From NCBI GenBank assembly GCA_043770215.1, contig JAYVIQ010000169.1, forward strand, positions 1-17,284: DNA of 17,284 bases. The letters are read 5' to 3'. The stretch comes from JAYVIQ01 sp043770215. GTDB taxonomy: Bacteria > Bacteroidota > Bacteroidia > Cytophagales > JAAEPT01. A program made the position numbers and the translations under genes. The notes beneath the pieces are model-generated. The model was not told the DNA's origin. It made no database searches and saw only the letters and a program-made list of their open reading frames with translations. Shown here piece by piece: positions 7,924 through 15,013 of the stretch (positions are counted from its first letter, which is position 1; the number at the start of each line of letters is the position of its first letter).

Positions 7924-7963
7924 ATGCAAAGGTTTTAGCTTATTTCCTTTAAAATCTTTGCAT
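7924..7963. other. Strong 14-bp stem-loop in non-coding sequence
   Basis: ATGCAAAGGTTTTA (7924-7937) pairs with TAAAATCTTTGCAT (7950-7963) with a single mismatch at DNA level (a G-U pair in RNA on the plus strand), loop 12 nt. No proper T-tract follows on either strand, so I do not call it a terminator. It closes a run of three hairpins starting at 7842. Confidence 0.6.
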
Positions 7964-8085
7964 AAAAAATTGAAAATAGCAGAGTAAAATAGTGAATGAC
8001 AGAATAATACACGTTTTTCAGTAAGCCCTAATTAGCTTTAAAAAGAAGAGCCGCATGATCTTTCCAGGAAATTATTATCTAAGAA

Positions 8086-8171
8086 TAGGATATAAAAGAA
8101 GCTATTTTTTGATTTTTCCGCAAAAAAAAGAGTCAGTTTATAGCCTTTACCTTATTGGGTTTTGCTCAAAG
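8086..8171 (+). repeat. Decayed copy of the palindromic repeat (copy 3)
   Basis: It runs parallel to the internal copy: AGGATA...AGAAGCTA, then TTTTTCCGCAAAAAAAAG, then TATAGCC, ACC-ttatt-GGGT and TTTTGCTCAAA match, in order, the GGATAGAAGCGGAGCT, TTTTTCAGCAAAAAAAGC, ATAGAGCC, ACCC-gata-GGGT and TTTTGCCCAAA of the complete unit. No terminal arms are recognisable. It appears to be an old, degenerate insertion. Confidence 0.6.
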
Positions 8172-8301
8172 GGCTTCTAAAATCAAATCGCCACCTTATT
8201 TCATTTAATTCTAGTACTTTTTAAGTAGTGTAAATAAGTTCTATTGTTTTTGAATATTAAAAGCTGATTGAGTGAATTTGTGTTTTTTTTGGTTTAAAAA
8301 G

Positions 8302-8386
8302 CAGAGAGAAAGGGATTCGAACCCCCGATAGGTTGCCCTATACACGCTTTCCAAGCGTGCGCCTTAAACCACTCGGCCATCTCTCT
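8302..8386 (-). tRNA. tRNA-Ser (anticodon GGA)
   Basis: An 85-nt cloverleaf on the minus strand. The acceptor stem AGAGAGA/TCTCTCT has discriminator G; the D-arm contains GCCGAGTGG; the anticodon loop is TTGGAAA with GGA at 8350-8352; there is a long class II variable arm (TAGGGCAACCTA) and the T-loop TTCGAAT. CCA is not encoded. The gene reads UCC/UCU serine codons. Its own terminator is not obvious downstream. Confidence 0.97.
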
Positions 8387-8413
8387 TTAATTATTTTATT
8401 TAGTTTTTAACCA

Positions 8414-8444
8414 TAAAAAAAGCCCTTGCGTATTTGCAAGGGCT
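8414..8444 (-). terminator. Terminator of tRNA-Ser(UGA)
   Basis: On the minus strand AGCCCTTGC (8444-8436) pairs perfectly with GCAAGGGCT (8429-8421), loop 6 nt, followed by a run of seven T. It sits between the two tRNA genes, so the downstream tRNA-Ser(GGA) probably has its own promoter. Confidence 0.93.
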
Positions 8445-8453
8445 AAGATAAAG

Positions 8454-8538
8454 CAGAGAGAGAGGGATTCGAACCCCCGGAGGCTCACACCTCAACGGTT
8501 TTCAAGACCGCCGCATTCGACCACTCTGCCATCTCTCT
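8454..8538 (-). tRNA. tRNA-Ser (anticodon UGA)
   Basis: An 85-nt cloverleaf on the minus strand. It has the same acceptor stem as its neighbour (AGAGAGA/TCTCTCT, discriminator G). The D-arm contains GCAGAGTGG; the anticodon loop is CTTGAAA with TGA at 8502-8504; the variable arm is long (GAGGTGTGAGCCTC) and the T-loop is TTCGAAT. CCA is not encoded. It reads UCA and related serine codons. The anticodon arm and D-arm differ clearly from tRNA-Ser(GGA), so these are two isoacceptors and not a recent duplication. Confidence 0.97.
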
Positions 8539-8625
8539 ATAACTGTACGCTCTACAGTAAATAAAAACTATTGTCTTTATTGGTCTGCAAAAATGAGGTT
8601 TTATTTTTTATTTTCCAAATGCTAA

Positions 8626-9582
8626 CTAATATTTTTTTGAAATTAATTTAGATTTAGCTTCGTCAATACCTGCATTTATGATATAACCTACAATTAAAAG
8701 GTAGGCAACTGTTTGTACCCAAATCATAAAACCAATTAGAGTTCCTATAGAACCATACACTTTGTTGTAGGTCCCAAAATTATTGATGTAAAACCCAAAA
8801 CCTAGCGTAATAGCTAGAATACTAGCAGTAGCCACTACGGCACCTACAGAAAAGAATTTCCATCTTTGCTTTACAGCTGGAGCAAAAACGTATATAAAGG
8901 ATATTGCAATTTGGAAAAGTATAGCAAATACAACAAATTCAAAAGCCTTAAGATTATATAAGTAATGAACAAAGTGTTTTGTAAAGGCATACCCCTGAAG
9001 CAATGAAAGAATTTGATCTCCAAAAATTAATACAACAAAGGAACCCAATAGAACTAAGCTTAGTCCTACTGTTAAAAAGAAAGCTATGATTCTTTTGCCA
9101 AAGTAGCCTCTTTTGTCTGTGGTGTGATAAATAAGATTAAAAGCAGACATCAGCGCCATCATACCATTTGTGGCCATAATAAGGGTAAAAATAGCGCCAA
9201 AAGATAGTAAATCACCTTGTTTATTAGAAACAATATCTAAAATAGTAGATTCTACACTTTTATACATTTCAGGTGGTATGGCGGTACCCAAGTAACTTAG
9301 GATGGTTTCTTTTGTGAATTTTTGAATGTTTAGGCTAGAACTAAGAAAAGGAATAAGTGTAAACAAAAAGATAATGGTGGGGAATACAGCTAAAGTGAAA
9401 TTGAAAGCCACAGCCTTTGAATGCGATACAATTAAGTTCTTTTTTAGCTGGTTTAGAATGATAAAAAAAGCATTGTAAAAGCTTAATCCAGATTTCTTGT
9501 CTACATAAATTTTAGAACTGATTTTTTTGTAATATTTAAATAAGGTAGAGGTATATAAAGTATAAATTAAGTACCTATTCAT
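8626..9582 (-). CDS. YihY/BrkB-family (UPF0761) inner-membrane protein
   Basis: The protein has 318 residues and about six hydrophobic helices near 59-80, 125-150, 165-190, 212-233, 244-265 and 278-303, after a basic cytoplasmic N-terminus. Family marks are the N-terminal segment SKAVAFNFTLAVFPTIIFLFTLIPF, the FNLIY motif, YVFAPAVKQRWKFFSVGAVVAT, and NNFGTYNKVYGSIGTLIGFMIW. The molecular function of the family is not established; older names (ribonuclease BN, virulence factor BrkB) are misleading. The start codon overlaps the stop of the upstream thioesterase gene by 4 nt (ATGA), so it is the third gene of the mltG operon and probably translationally coupled. A role at the envelope fits those neighbours but is inference. 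The N-terminus is about 30 residues longer than the conserved core. Confidence 0.88.
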   Translation of the reverse strand: MNRYLIYTLYTSTLFKYYKKISSKIYVDKKSGLSFYNAFFIILNQLKKNLIVSHSKAVAFNFTLAVFPTIIFLFTLIPFLSSSLNIQKFTKETILSYLGTAIPPEMYKSVESTILDIVSNKQGDLLSFGAIFTLIMATNGMMALMSAFNLIYHTTDKRGYFGKRIIAFFLTVGLSLVLLGSFVVLIFGDQILSLLQGYAFTKHFVHYLYNLKAFEFVVFAILFQIAISFIYVFAPAVKQRWKFFSVGAVVATASILAITLGFGFYINNFGTYNKVYGSIGTLIGFMIWVQTVAYLLIVGYIINAGIDEAKSKLISKKY

Positions 9583-9989
9583 ACGGTAAAGTATTTGTCC
9601 ATTAGTTGTTCAAAAATACCCTTAGGAGGTATTGGTTTGCCACTTTGTTTGCTAATAAAGACCAATGTAGTATAAGCAATAGTTGTGAGTACTTCAGCTT
9701 CATTGTAAATCTCATAATGGAAAGTTATACGTACACCAGGTTTTTCTAATATTTTTATGTGGATGCAAATTTCTTGATCATAGTATACTGGTTTTAGGTA
9801 TTTGGTATTTAATTCTAGGACAGGCATTAGAATACCATCTTCCTCCATTTCTTTGTAACTAATGCCCAAAAATCTAAATGTTTCTACTCTTGCTACTTCA
9901 AAATAAGTAGCATAGTTGCCATAATATACATACCCCATTTGGTCTGTTTCGGCGTATCTAACCCTTAGCTTTATCTTATGCTCTATCAT
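9579..9989 (-). CDS. YbgC/4HBT-family acyl-CoA thioesterase
   Basis: A 136-residue single hot-dog-fold protein that hydrolyses acyl-CoA thioesters in the cytoplasm. The signature RYAETDQMGYVYYGNYATYFEVAR matches the YbgC/FadM type, with D16 as the predicted catalytic aspartate and Y26 in the conserved GNY position. The usual histidines of VVHHxxY are replaced by YVYYGNY, as in many Bacteroidota members. FRFLGISYKEMEEDGILMPV and KYLKPVYYDQEI are also typical. Its ATG begins immediately after the displaced mltG stop (9990-9992, zero gap), and its TGA overlaps the yihY-like start. In Proteobacteria ybgC belongs to the tol-pal region; no tol or pal genes occur here. The substrate is unknown. Length and both termini look complete. 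Confidence 0.92.
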   Translation of the reverse strand: MIEHKIKLRVRYAETDQMGYVYYGNYATYFEVARVETFRFLGISYKEMEEDGILMPVLELNTKYLKPVYYDQEICIHIKILEKPGVRITFHYEIYNEAEVLTTIAYTTLVFISKQSGKPIPPKGIFEQLMDKYFTV

Positions 9990-10163
9990 TTACCTTTTAT
10001 CTCTGCTTTTAAGGTTTTTGGCATAGATGTCAATATTTTTCTTGTGTCCCTCAAAATCTACTGAAAAGTTATGGATCTCAGACCCATCTCCAATAGAACA
10101 CATAAATAAATAATCGTGTTTTTCATAGTTTAACACAGCATCTAAAACGGTAGCATTTGGTAA
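9990..10163 (-). pseudogene. Out-of-frame C-terminal end of mltG
   Basis: Read on the minus strand from 10163, this frame gives 57 codons beginning LPNATVLDAVLNYEKHDY, then GDGSEIHNFSVDFEGHKKN, and ending KSRDKR before TAA at 9990-9992. That is the expected MltG C-terminus following GLPPGPIS (the family has NP/IP-x-SLDAAL-P, then YLYFV...GGHxFS...EHN). It has no start codon of its own. Adding one T at the TCTTACC around 10161-10165 would rejoin it to the upstream part and give a 341-residue protein, the usual family length. Confidence 0.85.
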
Positions 10164-11014
10164 GAAATAGGTCCTGGGGGTAAGCCAGCCTTTTTGTATG
10201 TGTTGTACGGAGAATTTATTTGCAAATGTTCATACAATACCCTTTTGATGCTAAAATCGCCTAGTGCAAATTTTATGGTAGGATCTGCCTCTAACCGCAT
10301 CCCTTTTTTTATACGATTAAGGTATAATCCCGCTACTTTTGGTTGCTCTGTTTTGCTCAAGCTTTCATTCATAACTATAGATGCTACTGTGGCAACTTCG
10401 GCTTGACTAAGATTTAGTGCTTTAGCTTTTGCTTTTCTTTTTTCAGTCCAAAATTTTGTATATTCTTTTTTCATTCTGTCCAATACAGCATTCTCATCAT
10501 TAGACCAATACACATAATATGTGTTAGGTATAAACATAGAAATAAATGTTTCTTTAGTAAAACCATATTTTTGAGCAACAGTAGGGTTTGTAAGCATTTC
10601 TGCCATTTTGGTGCTGTCTCCTTTTGTGTTTTTTGTAAGCTCGCCTGCTAAATCTGTTATGAATCTAGCGTTAGAAAAAGTAATTTTTTCTTGGAGTTGA
10701 TTTCCAGACCTAAGCAATCTAATGGCTTCTACATTGCTCATATTTGCTTTTAGTAGGTAGCAACCAGGTTTAATTTTTTCTTGGTACTTCATTATTTTAG
10801 ATAAAAATGCAAAAGATAGAGGTTCATGTACAATATCTTCTTTCTTAAAATTTGCTAACAACTCCGGAAAATCCATTCCTTCGGGTATACATATTCTACG
10901 GTCTTGCTTGCCTACTAAAATATTAGATTCAAACACATATTGGTAACCAGAAAATACCAACATACTAAGAACTACAGAAAAACCGATAAAGATTAGTGCT
11001 TTATTGCTTACCAT
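10142..11014 (-). CDS. mltG: Endolytic murein transglycosylase MltG, frameshifted near the C-terminus
   Basis: MltG cuts nascent glycan strands at the inner membrane and helps set strand length. The readable frame gives 290 residues: one N-terminal transmembrane helix (about 6-27), an extracytoplasmic LysM-like region (IPEGMDFPELLANFKKEDI, about 43-105), and the YceG catalytic domain with ASIVMNES. There E217 aligns with the catalytic E218 of E. coli MltG, followed by VAGLYLNRIKKGMRLEADPTIKFALG and INSPYNTYKKAGLPPGPIS. After S284 the frame runs into YQMLPF and stops, while the true C-terminus continues one frame over to 9990. This is a single-base deletion, not a recognisable slippery site. 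It is the first gene of the operon mltG, thioesterase, yihY-like. Its divergent neighbour is the YciO-type gene, with 73 bp between the starts. Lesion or sequencing error cannot be separated here. Confidence 0.92.
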   Translation of the reverse strand: MVSNKALIFIGFSVVLSMLVFSGYQYVFESNILVGKQDRRICIPEGMDFPELLANFKKEDIVHEPLSFAFLSKIMKYQEKIKPGCYLLKANMSNVEAIRLLRSGNQLQEKITFSNARFITDLAGELTKNTKGDSTKMAEMLTNPTVAQKYGFTKETFISMFIPNTYYVYWSNDENAVLDRMKKEYTKFWTEKRKAKAKALNLSQAEVATVASIVMNESLSKTEQPKVAGLYLNRIKKGMRLEADPTIKFALGDFSIKRVLYEHLQINSPYNTYKKAGLPPGPISYQMLPF

Positions 11015-11087
11015 TGACAGAATTTTTAAATAAGTTTGACAAAAATAAGCAGAATTTAGAAAAGGAACTGCCCAAACTGAATATATT

Positions 11088-11702
11088 ATGCAATTGATTG
11101 ATATAAATCCTGAAAACCCACAAGAAAATAAGATTCAACGTATTGTAGACCAGTTAAAGAAAGGGGCAGTTATTATTTATCCAACAGACTCTAGATATGC
11201 CTTTGGGTGTGATTTGTTTAATAAAGAAGCAATAGAAAAATTATGTTTGTTAAAAAATGAAAAGCCAGAGAAAATGCAATTTTCATTTATTTGCAAAGAC
11301 ATTAGTCAAATTTCTGAATATGCCAGACAATTCGATAACTCAATTTTTAAATTTATGAAACGAGTTTTGCCAGGACCTTATACTTTTATCCTTAATGCAA
11401 GTCAGATTGTTCCTAAAATTGTACAAGCCAAGAAAAAGACTGTAGGGGTGCGTATCCCAGACAATAAAATAGTGATGCAGCTGGTAGAGGCACTAGGGAA
11501 TCCACTAATAACTTCTACTGTAAAACTTTCTGAGGAGCATGTGTACCAATGTGAGCCATGGTATTTGGCTGATTTTTTTCAGAAATCAGTAGATATAGTT
11601 GTAGATGGTGGAACTGGGAATATGGATGAAACTACTGTTTTGGATTGCACTACAAATGCAATAGAAATTATTAGGTTGGGAAAAGGAGAAGTGGAATTAT
11701 AA
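11088..11702 (+). CDS. yciO: YciO-type Sua5/YrdC-family protein
   Basis: A 204-residue protein of the fold that makes threonylcarbamoyl-AMP for tRNA t6A formation. It matches the YciO subgroup more than TsaC: the start (LIDINPENPQENKIQRIVDQLKKGAVIIYPTD) resembles E. coli YciO. Nucleotide and RNA-binding signatures are present: YPTDSRYAFGCD, KNEKPEKMQFSFICKD, MKRVLPGPYTFIL, KKTVGVRIPDN, and a late GG-x-G-x(4)-TTVLD. TsaC/Sua5 is essential for t6A, but YciO proteins often cannot replace it, so the reaction here is uncertain; a separate TsaC may exist elsewhere in the genome. The stop overlaps the next start by 1 nt (TAATG), so the two are probably coupled. It is divergent from mltG. Confidence 0.88.
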   Translation: MQLIDINPENPQENKIQRIVDQLKKGAVIIYPTDSRYAFGCDLFNKEAIEKLCLLKNEKPEKMQFSFICKDISQISEYARQFDNSIFKFMKRVLPGPYTFILNASQIVPKIVQAKKKTVGVRIPDNKIVMQLVEALGNPLITSTVKLSEEHVYQCEPWYLADFFQKSVDIVVDGGTGNMDETTVLDCTTNAIEIIRLGKGEVEL

Positions 11703-12295
11703 TGGATTTACTTATAGATAGCCAATACTACCCATCTATTGCTTATGTATCTGAGATTTACAGGTGTGAGAAAATAATTATAAATGATTTAGAACTTTTT
11801 AACAAACAAAGTTTTAGAAATAGATCCATTATTTTAGGTGCAAATGGGGCTTTAGATTTAATTGTGCCAGTAAACCACCAAAGCGCTAGAAAAATGAACA
11901 AACTTGAGGTGAATACCACAGAACGTTGGGCTACAATTCATGCAAGATCTATTGAGTCTGGATACAAAAGAAGTCCGTACTATGAATATTTTAGTGAAGC
12001 GCTTTTGCAACCACTTTTGGCAGAAAAACATACGCTTCTAGAATTAAATACAGCCATTTTGACTGCAATCTTAAAAATTTTACAAATTGAAAAGGAAATT
12101 TTTTATTTAAGTGCAATAAATGATTATAATCCATCAAATACAAAGGATCTAACGGGTATAATACATCCTAAGAAAAATGAAATAAGTATTGAATATCCTG
12201 TGTATCAGCAGGTTTTTGAGAAAAATCATTTTTCTAATATGAGTATTTTAGATCCTATTTTTTGTATTGGTAGAGAAACAATTTTGTTGTTTTAG
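11702..12295 (+). CDS. WbqC-like family protein
   Basis: A 197-residue cytoplasmic protein with the WbqC family pattern: an opening IDSQYYPSIAYVSEIYRCEKIIINDLE, then FNKQSFRNRSIILGANGALDLIVPVNH, then the W-x(3)-HARSIESGYKRSPYYEYF block, and a C-terminal NMSILDPIFCIGRETILL. WbqC was named from an O-antigen cluster, but the activity is not established; some relatives occur near signal peptidase or glycan genes. Here the only partner is the YciO-type gene, whose stop overlaps this ATG by 1 nt. No signal peptide or membrane segment is visible, and no terminator hairpin follows. The family call is fairly sure; function is unknown. Confidence 0.82.
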   Translation: MDLLIDSQYYPSIAYVSEIYRCEKIIINDLELFNKQSFRNRSIILGANGALDLIVPVNHQSARKMNKLEVNTTERWATIHARSIESGYKRSPYYEYFSEALLQPLLAEKHTLLELNTAILTAILKILQIEKEIFYLSAINDYNPSNTKDLTGIIHPKKNEISIEYPVYQQVFEKNHFSNMSILDPIFCIGRETILLF

Positions 12296-12377
12296 TGGTA
12301 TTTTCACTTCATTTTTTTTTGTATTGGTCTAATTATTGTTAATTTTCAAATCTGCGGATAACTTATATTTCATTTTA

Positions 12378-12408
12378 TTCGTTAAATAAGACAGAAGTCT
12401 TATATTTA
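12378..12408 (+). promoter_or_regulatory. Predicted clpC promoter (Bacteroidota -33/-7 type)
   Basis: TTCG (12378-12381), then 19 nt, then TATATTTA (12401-12408). This is the TTTG-N19-TAnnTTTG architecture of Bacteroidota housekeeping promoters with one mismatch in each box. The transcript would start about 12413-12416, giving a 5' leader of roughly 20 nt. Confidence 0.5.
12386..12403. promoter_or_regulatory. Candidate operator: 7-bp palindrome inside the clpC promoter
   Basis: ATAAGAC (12386-12392), spacer AGAA, GTCTTAT (12397-12403) is a perfect inverted repeat filling the space between the -33 and -7 boxes and touching the latter. A repressor there would block RNA polymerase. It matches neither CIRCE (TTAGCACTC-N9-GAGTGCTAA) nor the CtsR heptad repeat. 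The regulator is unknown. Confidence 0.4.
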
Positions 12409-12417
12409 CATATACAG

Positions 12418-12427
12418 AAAGGGGGGA
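12418..12427 (+). promoter_or_regulatory. Purine/G-run ribosome binding site of clpC
   Basis: AAAGGGGGGA lies 6 nt before the ATG at 12434. Most other starts in this window have no Shine-Dalgarno-like sequence, so the strong G-run is unusual here. It supports this start and suggests efficient translation. Confidence 0.55.
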
Positions 12428-12433
12428 ATAAAT

Positions 12434-14956
12434 ATGGAAGCTAAATTTTCTAAAAGAGTAAAAGATGTAATCACGCTTAGTCGAGAAGAAGCTTTGCGCT
12501 TGGGAAATGACTATATAGGTGCAGAGCATTTGATGCTAGGTATGATTAGAGAAGGAGAGGGGGTAGCATTAGGTATTTTGCGTAAATTAGGCGTAGCCCT
12601 AGAGGAGTTAAAAATTTCCTTGGAGCAAGTGACTAAAACATCTGAAGAAGGTGGTGTCAAAAACCCTTTAAGCATTCCTTTGACAAAACAAAGTGAAAAA
12701 GTCTTGAAAATAACCTACCTAGAGGCAAGAATTTTTAAAAGTGAGACAATAGGTACAGAACATCTACTCTTGAGTATATTAAGAGATAATGATAGTGTAG
12801 CTACACAAATTTTAACAAAACATCACGTTACATACGATTCAGTAAAAGAAATGCTAGATTATCAAGGTGGAGGAAGTCCACAAGCAAGCTCAGATATGGA
12901 AGATCCAGAAGAAGGAGCAAAATTGTATTCAGGAGCTGGAGCTAATAAAGATACAAAGACCGGCGAAAAATCTAGAACTCCTGTTTTAGACAATTTTGGG
13001 CGTGACCTTACTGCCTCTGCAGAAAAAGGGAAGTTAGATCCTATTGTAGGTAGAGAAGATGAGATTGAGCGCGTAGCGCAAATACTTAGTAGAAGAAAGA
13101 AAAATAATCCAATTCTTATTGGTGAGCCAGGAGTAGGTAAAACCGCCATTGCAGAGGGCTTAGCACTTAGAATTGTACAGAAAAAAGTGTCTAGAATTCT
13201 TTTTGATAAAAGAGTAATAACCCTAGATGTAGCTTCTTTGGTTGCTGGTACAAAATACAGAGGTCAGTTCGAAGAAAGAATGAAAGCAGTAATGAACGAG
13301 TTAGAAAAAACTCCTGAAGTTATTCTTTTTATAGATGAGTTACATACTATTGTAGGAGCAGGTGGAGCCTCAGGTTCATTAGATGCATCTAATATGTTTA
13401 AACCCGCTTTGGCAAGAGGAGATATACAAGCAATTGGCGCAACAACTTTAGATGAGTATAGACAATACATAGAAAAAGATGGTGCTTTGGCTCGTCGTTT
13501 TCAAATTGTAATGGTAAATCCTACTACTCCAGATCAAACGATTCAGATTCTAAACAACATAAAAGAAAAATACGAAGACCACCACAACGTAATTTATAGC
13601 CAAGAAGCGTTAGATGCTTGTGTTAGATTTTCTGATAGATACATTTCTGATCGTTTCTTACCAGACAAAGCTATTGATGTCTTGGATGAGGTTGGAGCAA
13701 GAGTACACATCAACAATATACAAGTTCCAGCTCCAGTTATAGAGCTAGAAAATAAAATAGAAGAGATTAAAAACGACAAAAACAAAGCTGTAAAAGGACA
13801 ACAATACGAAGAAGCTGCTCGATTGAGAGATTCTGAGAAGAAATTGTTTAATGAACTTGACAACGCTAAGTTGAAATGGGAAGAAGATTCTAAAAAACAA
13901 CGTTACAACGTTACAGAAGAAGATGTAGCCGAAGTTATAGGGATGATGACGGGTATACCTGTAAACAAAATTGCACAGAAAGAAGGCAAGCGCTTAATGA
14001 GCATGTCAGAAGAGCTAAAAGCTCGAGTTATTGGTCAAGACGAAGCCATTGAAAAATTATCTAAAGCAATTAGACGTACACGTGTAGGGTTAAAAGATCC
14101 AAAAAAACCAATAGGTTCATTTATATTCTTAGGACCTACTGGGGTTGGTAAAACAGAACTAACGAAAGTATTGTCTAAATATTTATTCGACAATGATGAT
14201 TCATTGATACGAGTAGATATGTCTGAATATATGGAGAAATTCTCTATATCAAGATTGGTAGGAGCGCCTCCAGGGTATGTTGGTTATGAAGAAGGTGGTC
14301 AACTTACAGAAAAAGTAAGAAGAAAACCCTATAGCGTTATCTTATTAGACGAAATAGAAAAAGCCCATCCAGATGTATTTAACCTGTTGTTACAAGTAAT
14401 GGATGACGGTATTTTGACAGATGGTTTAGGCAGGAAAGTTGATTTCAGAAATACTATTATCATTATGACATCTAACATTGGCGTTAGAGACCTAAAAGAT
14501 TTTGGTGCTGGAATTGGATTTAATACATCTGCTAAAAAAGATAGTCAAGATGATGTAATGAAAGGAAGGATTCAAAATGCTTTGAAAAAAGTATTTTCTC
14601 CTGAGTTCTTAAATAGATTAGATGATGTAATCATATTTAATAGTTTAGAAAAACAACACATTCATCAGATCATAGATATTTCTCTTCAAAATGTATTCAA
14701 ACGCATTACAGATTTAGGCTATCAGATTACTATTACAGATGAAGCCAAAGACTTTATTGCTGAAAAAGGATTTGACGCTAACTTTGGTGCAAGACCGCTA
14801 AACAGAGCTATTCAAAAATACTTAGAAGACCCTGTGGCAGAAGAGATTTTAACTGGGGAAGTTCAGGAAGGCGATGTAATGATTGCTGAACTTAACAAAG
14901 AAAAAGGAGAGATTTTCTTTAAAGTAGAAAAGAAAAAAGAAGAGGAAACAAAGTAA
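12434..14956 (+). CDS. clpC: ClpC-type AAA+ unfoldase of the Clp protease
   Basis: Hexameric ATPase that unfolds proteins and feeds them to ClpP. Its 840 residues hold, in order, a double Clp N-domain (about 1-145); AAA+ domain 1 with Walker A GEPGVGKTA (230-238), Walker B VILFIDE (296-302) and pore-loop KYRG (274-277); a middle region with a UVR motif (about 450-485, GQQYEEAARLRDSEKKL); AAA+ domain 2 with Walker A GPTGVGKTE (567-575), DE at 639-640 and pore-loop GYVG (614-617); and a C-terminal D2-small domain. IGF at 694-696 is the ClpP-docking loop. The short, UVR-bearing middle domain separates it from ClpB, and the N-domain and length from ClpA. It has its own promoter with an embedded palindrome and a strong ribosome binding site, and stands alone. 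No mcsA, mcsB or ctsR is adjacent, unlike in Firmicutes. Confidence 0.96.
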   Translation: MEAKFSKRVKDVITLSREEALRLGNDYIGAEHLMLGMIREGEGVALGILRKLGVALEELKISLEQVTKTSEEGGVKNPLSIPLTKQSEKVLKITYLEARIFKSETIGTEHLLLSILRDNDSVATQILTKHHVTYDSVKEMLDYQGGGSPQASSDMEDPEEGAKLYSGAGANKDTKTGEKSRTPVLDNFGRDLTASAEKGKLDPIVGREDEIERVAQILSRRKKNNPILIGEPGVGKTAIAEGLALRIVQKKVSRILFDKRVITLDVASLVAGTKYRGQFEERMKAVMNELEKTPEVILFIDELHTIVGAGGASGSLDASNMFKPALARGDIQAIGATTLDEYRQYIEKDGALARRFQIVMVNPTTPDQTIQILNNIKEKYEDHHNVIYSQEALDACVRFSDRYISDRFLPDKAIDVLDEVGARVHINNIQVPAPVIELENKIEEIKNDKNKAVKGQQYEEAARLRDSEKKLFNELDNAKLKWEEDSKKQRYNVTEEDVAEVIGMMTGIPVNKIAQKEGKRLMSMSEELKARVIGQDEAIEKLSKAIRRTRVGLKDPKKPIGSFIFLGPTGVGKTELTKVLSKYLFDNDDSLIRVDMSEYMEKFSISRLVGAPPGYVGYEEGGQLTEKVRRKPYSVILLDEIEKAHPDVFNLLLQVMDDGILTDGLGRKVDFRNTIIIMTSNIGVRDLKDFGAGIGFNTSAKKDSQDDVMKGRIQNALKKVFSPEFLNRLDDVIIFNSLEKQHIHQIIDISLQNVFKRITDLGYQITITDEAKDFIAEKGFDANFGARPLNRAIQKYLEDPVAEEILTGEVQEGDVMIAELNKEKGEIFFKVEKKKEEETK

Positions 14957-14973
14957 AAAAATATTCGTTTTAT

Positions 14974-15005
14974 AAAAAGCCTTCTAAGAAATTAGAAGGC
15001 TTTTT
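14974..15005. terminator. Bidirectional terminator between clpC and trpS
   Basis: GCCTTCTAA (14979-14987) pairs with TTAGAAGGC (14992-15000), loop GAAA. An A-run precedes the stem and a T-run (15001-15007) follows it, so it works on both strands. It starts 18 nt after the clpC stop and lies just past the trpS stop on the other strand. Confidence 0.95.
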
Positions 15006-15013
15006 TTGTTGAT

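Larger units (their letters stand above)
7475..8301. other. Gene-free stretch with several hairpins
   Basis: I find no credible gene in these roughly 830 bases. Visible structure: a near-perfect palindrome AGTAGG-A-CCTACT (7640-7652); CTTGA/TCAAG arms around 7711-7738; GCCCAT-N6-ATGGGC (7842-7859); GTAGTG/CGCTAC (7864-7886, one G-U pair); a 14-bp stem at 7924-7963; and a decayed repeat copy (8086-8171). From memory, the segment around 7700-7870 resembles interspersed non-coding sequence of Bacteroidota, which I cannot verify here. From 8172 to 8301 I see only AT-rich sequence. Confidence 0.6.

Noticed and set aside
8302..8538. tRNA-associated integration site (att duplication)
   Set aside because: The two tRNAs share 3' ends only because they are serine isoacceptors. 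No third partial tRNA copy, integrase or cargo genes lie nearby.
10155..10170. Programmed -1 frameshifting in mltG
   Set aside because: No X-XXY-YYZ heptamer occurs in the right phase at the site, no pseudoknot or internal Shine-Dalgarno is evident, and the zero-frame product would lack a conserved C-terminus.
12258..12328. Direct repeat TTTTTTGTATTGGT at 12258-12271 and 12315-12328
   Set aside because: Only two copies, one inside the WbqC-like coding end and one in a T-rich gap; low complexity makes chance likely and no element lies between them.
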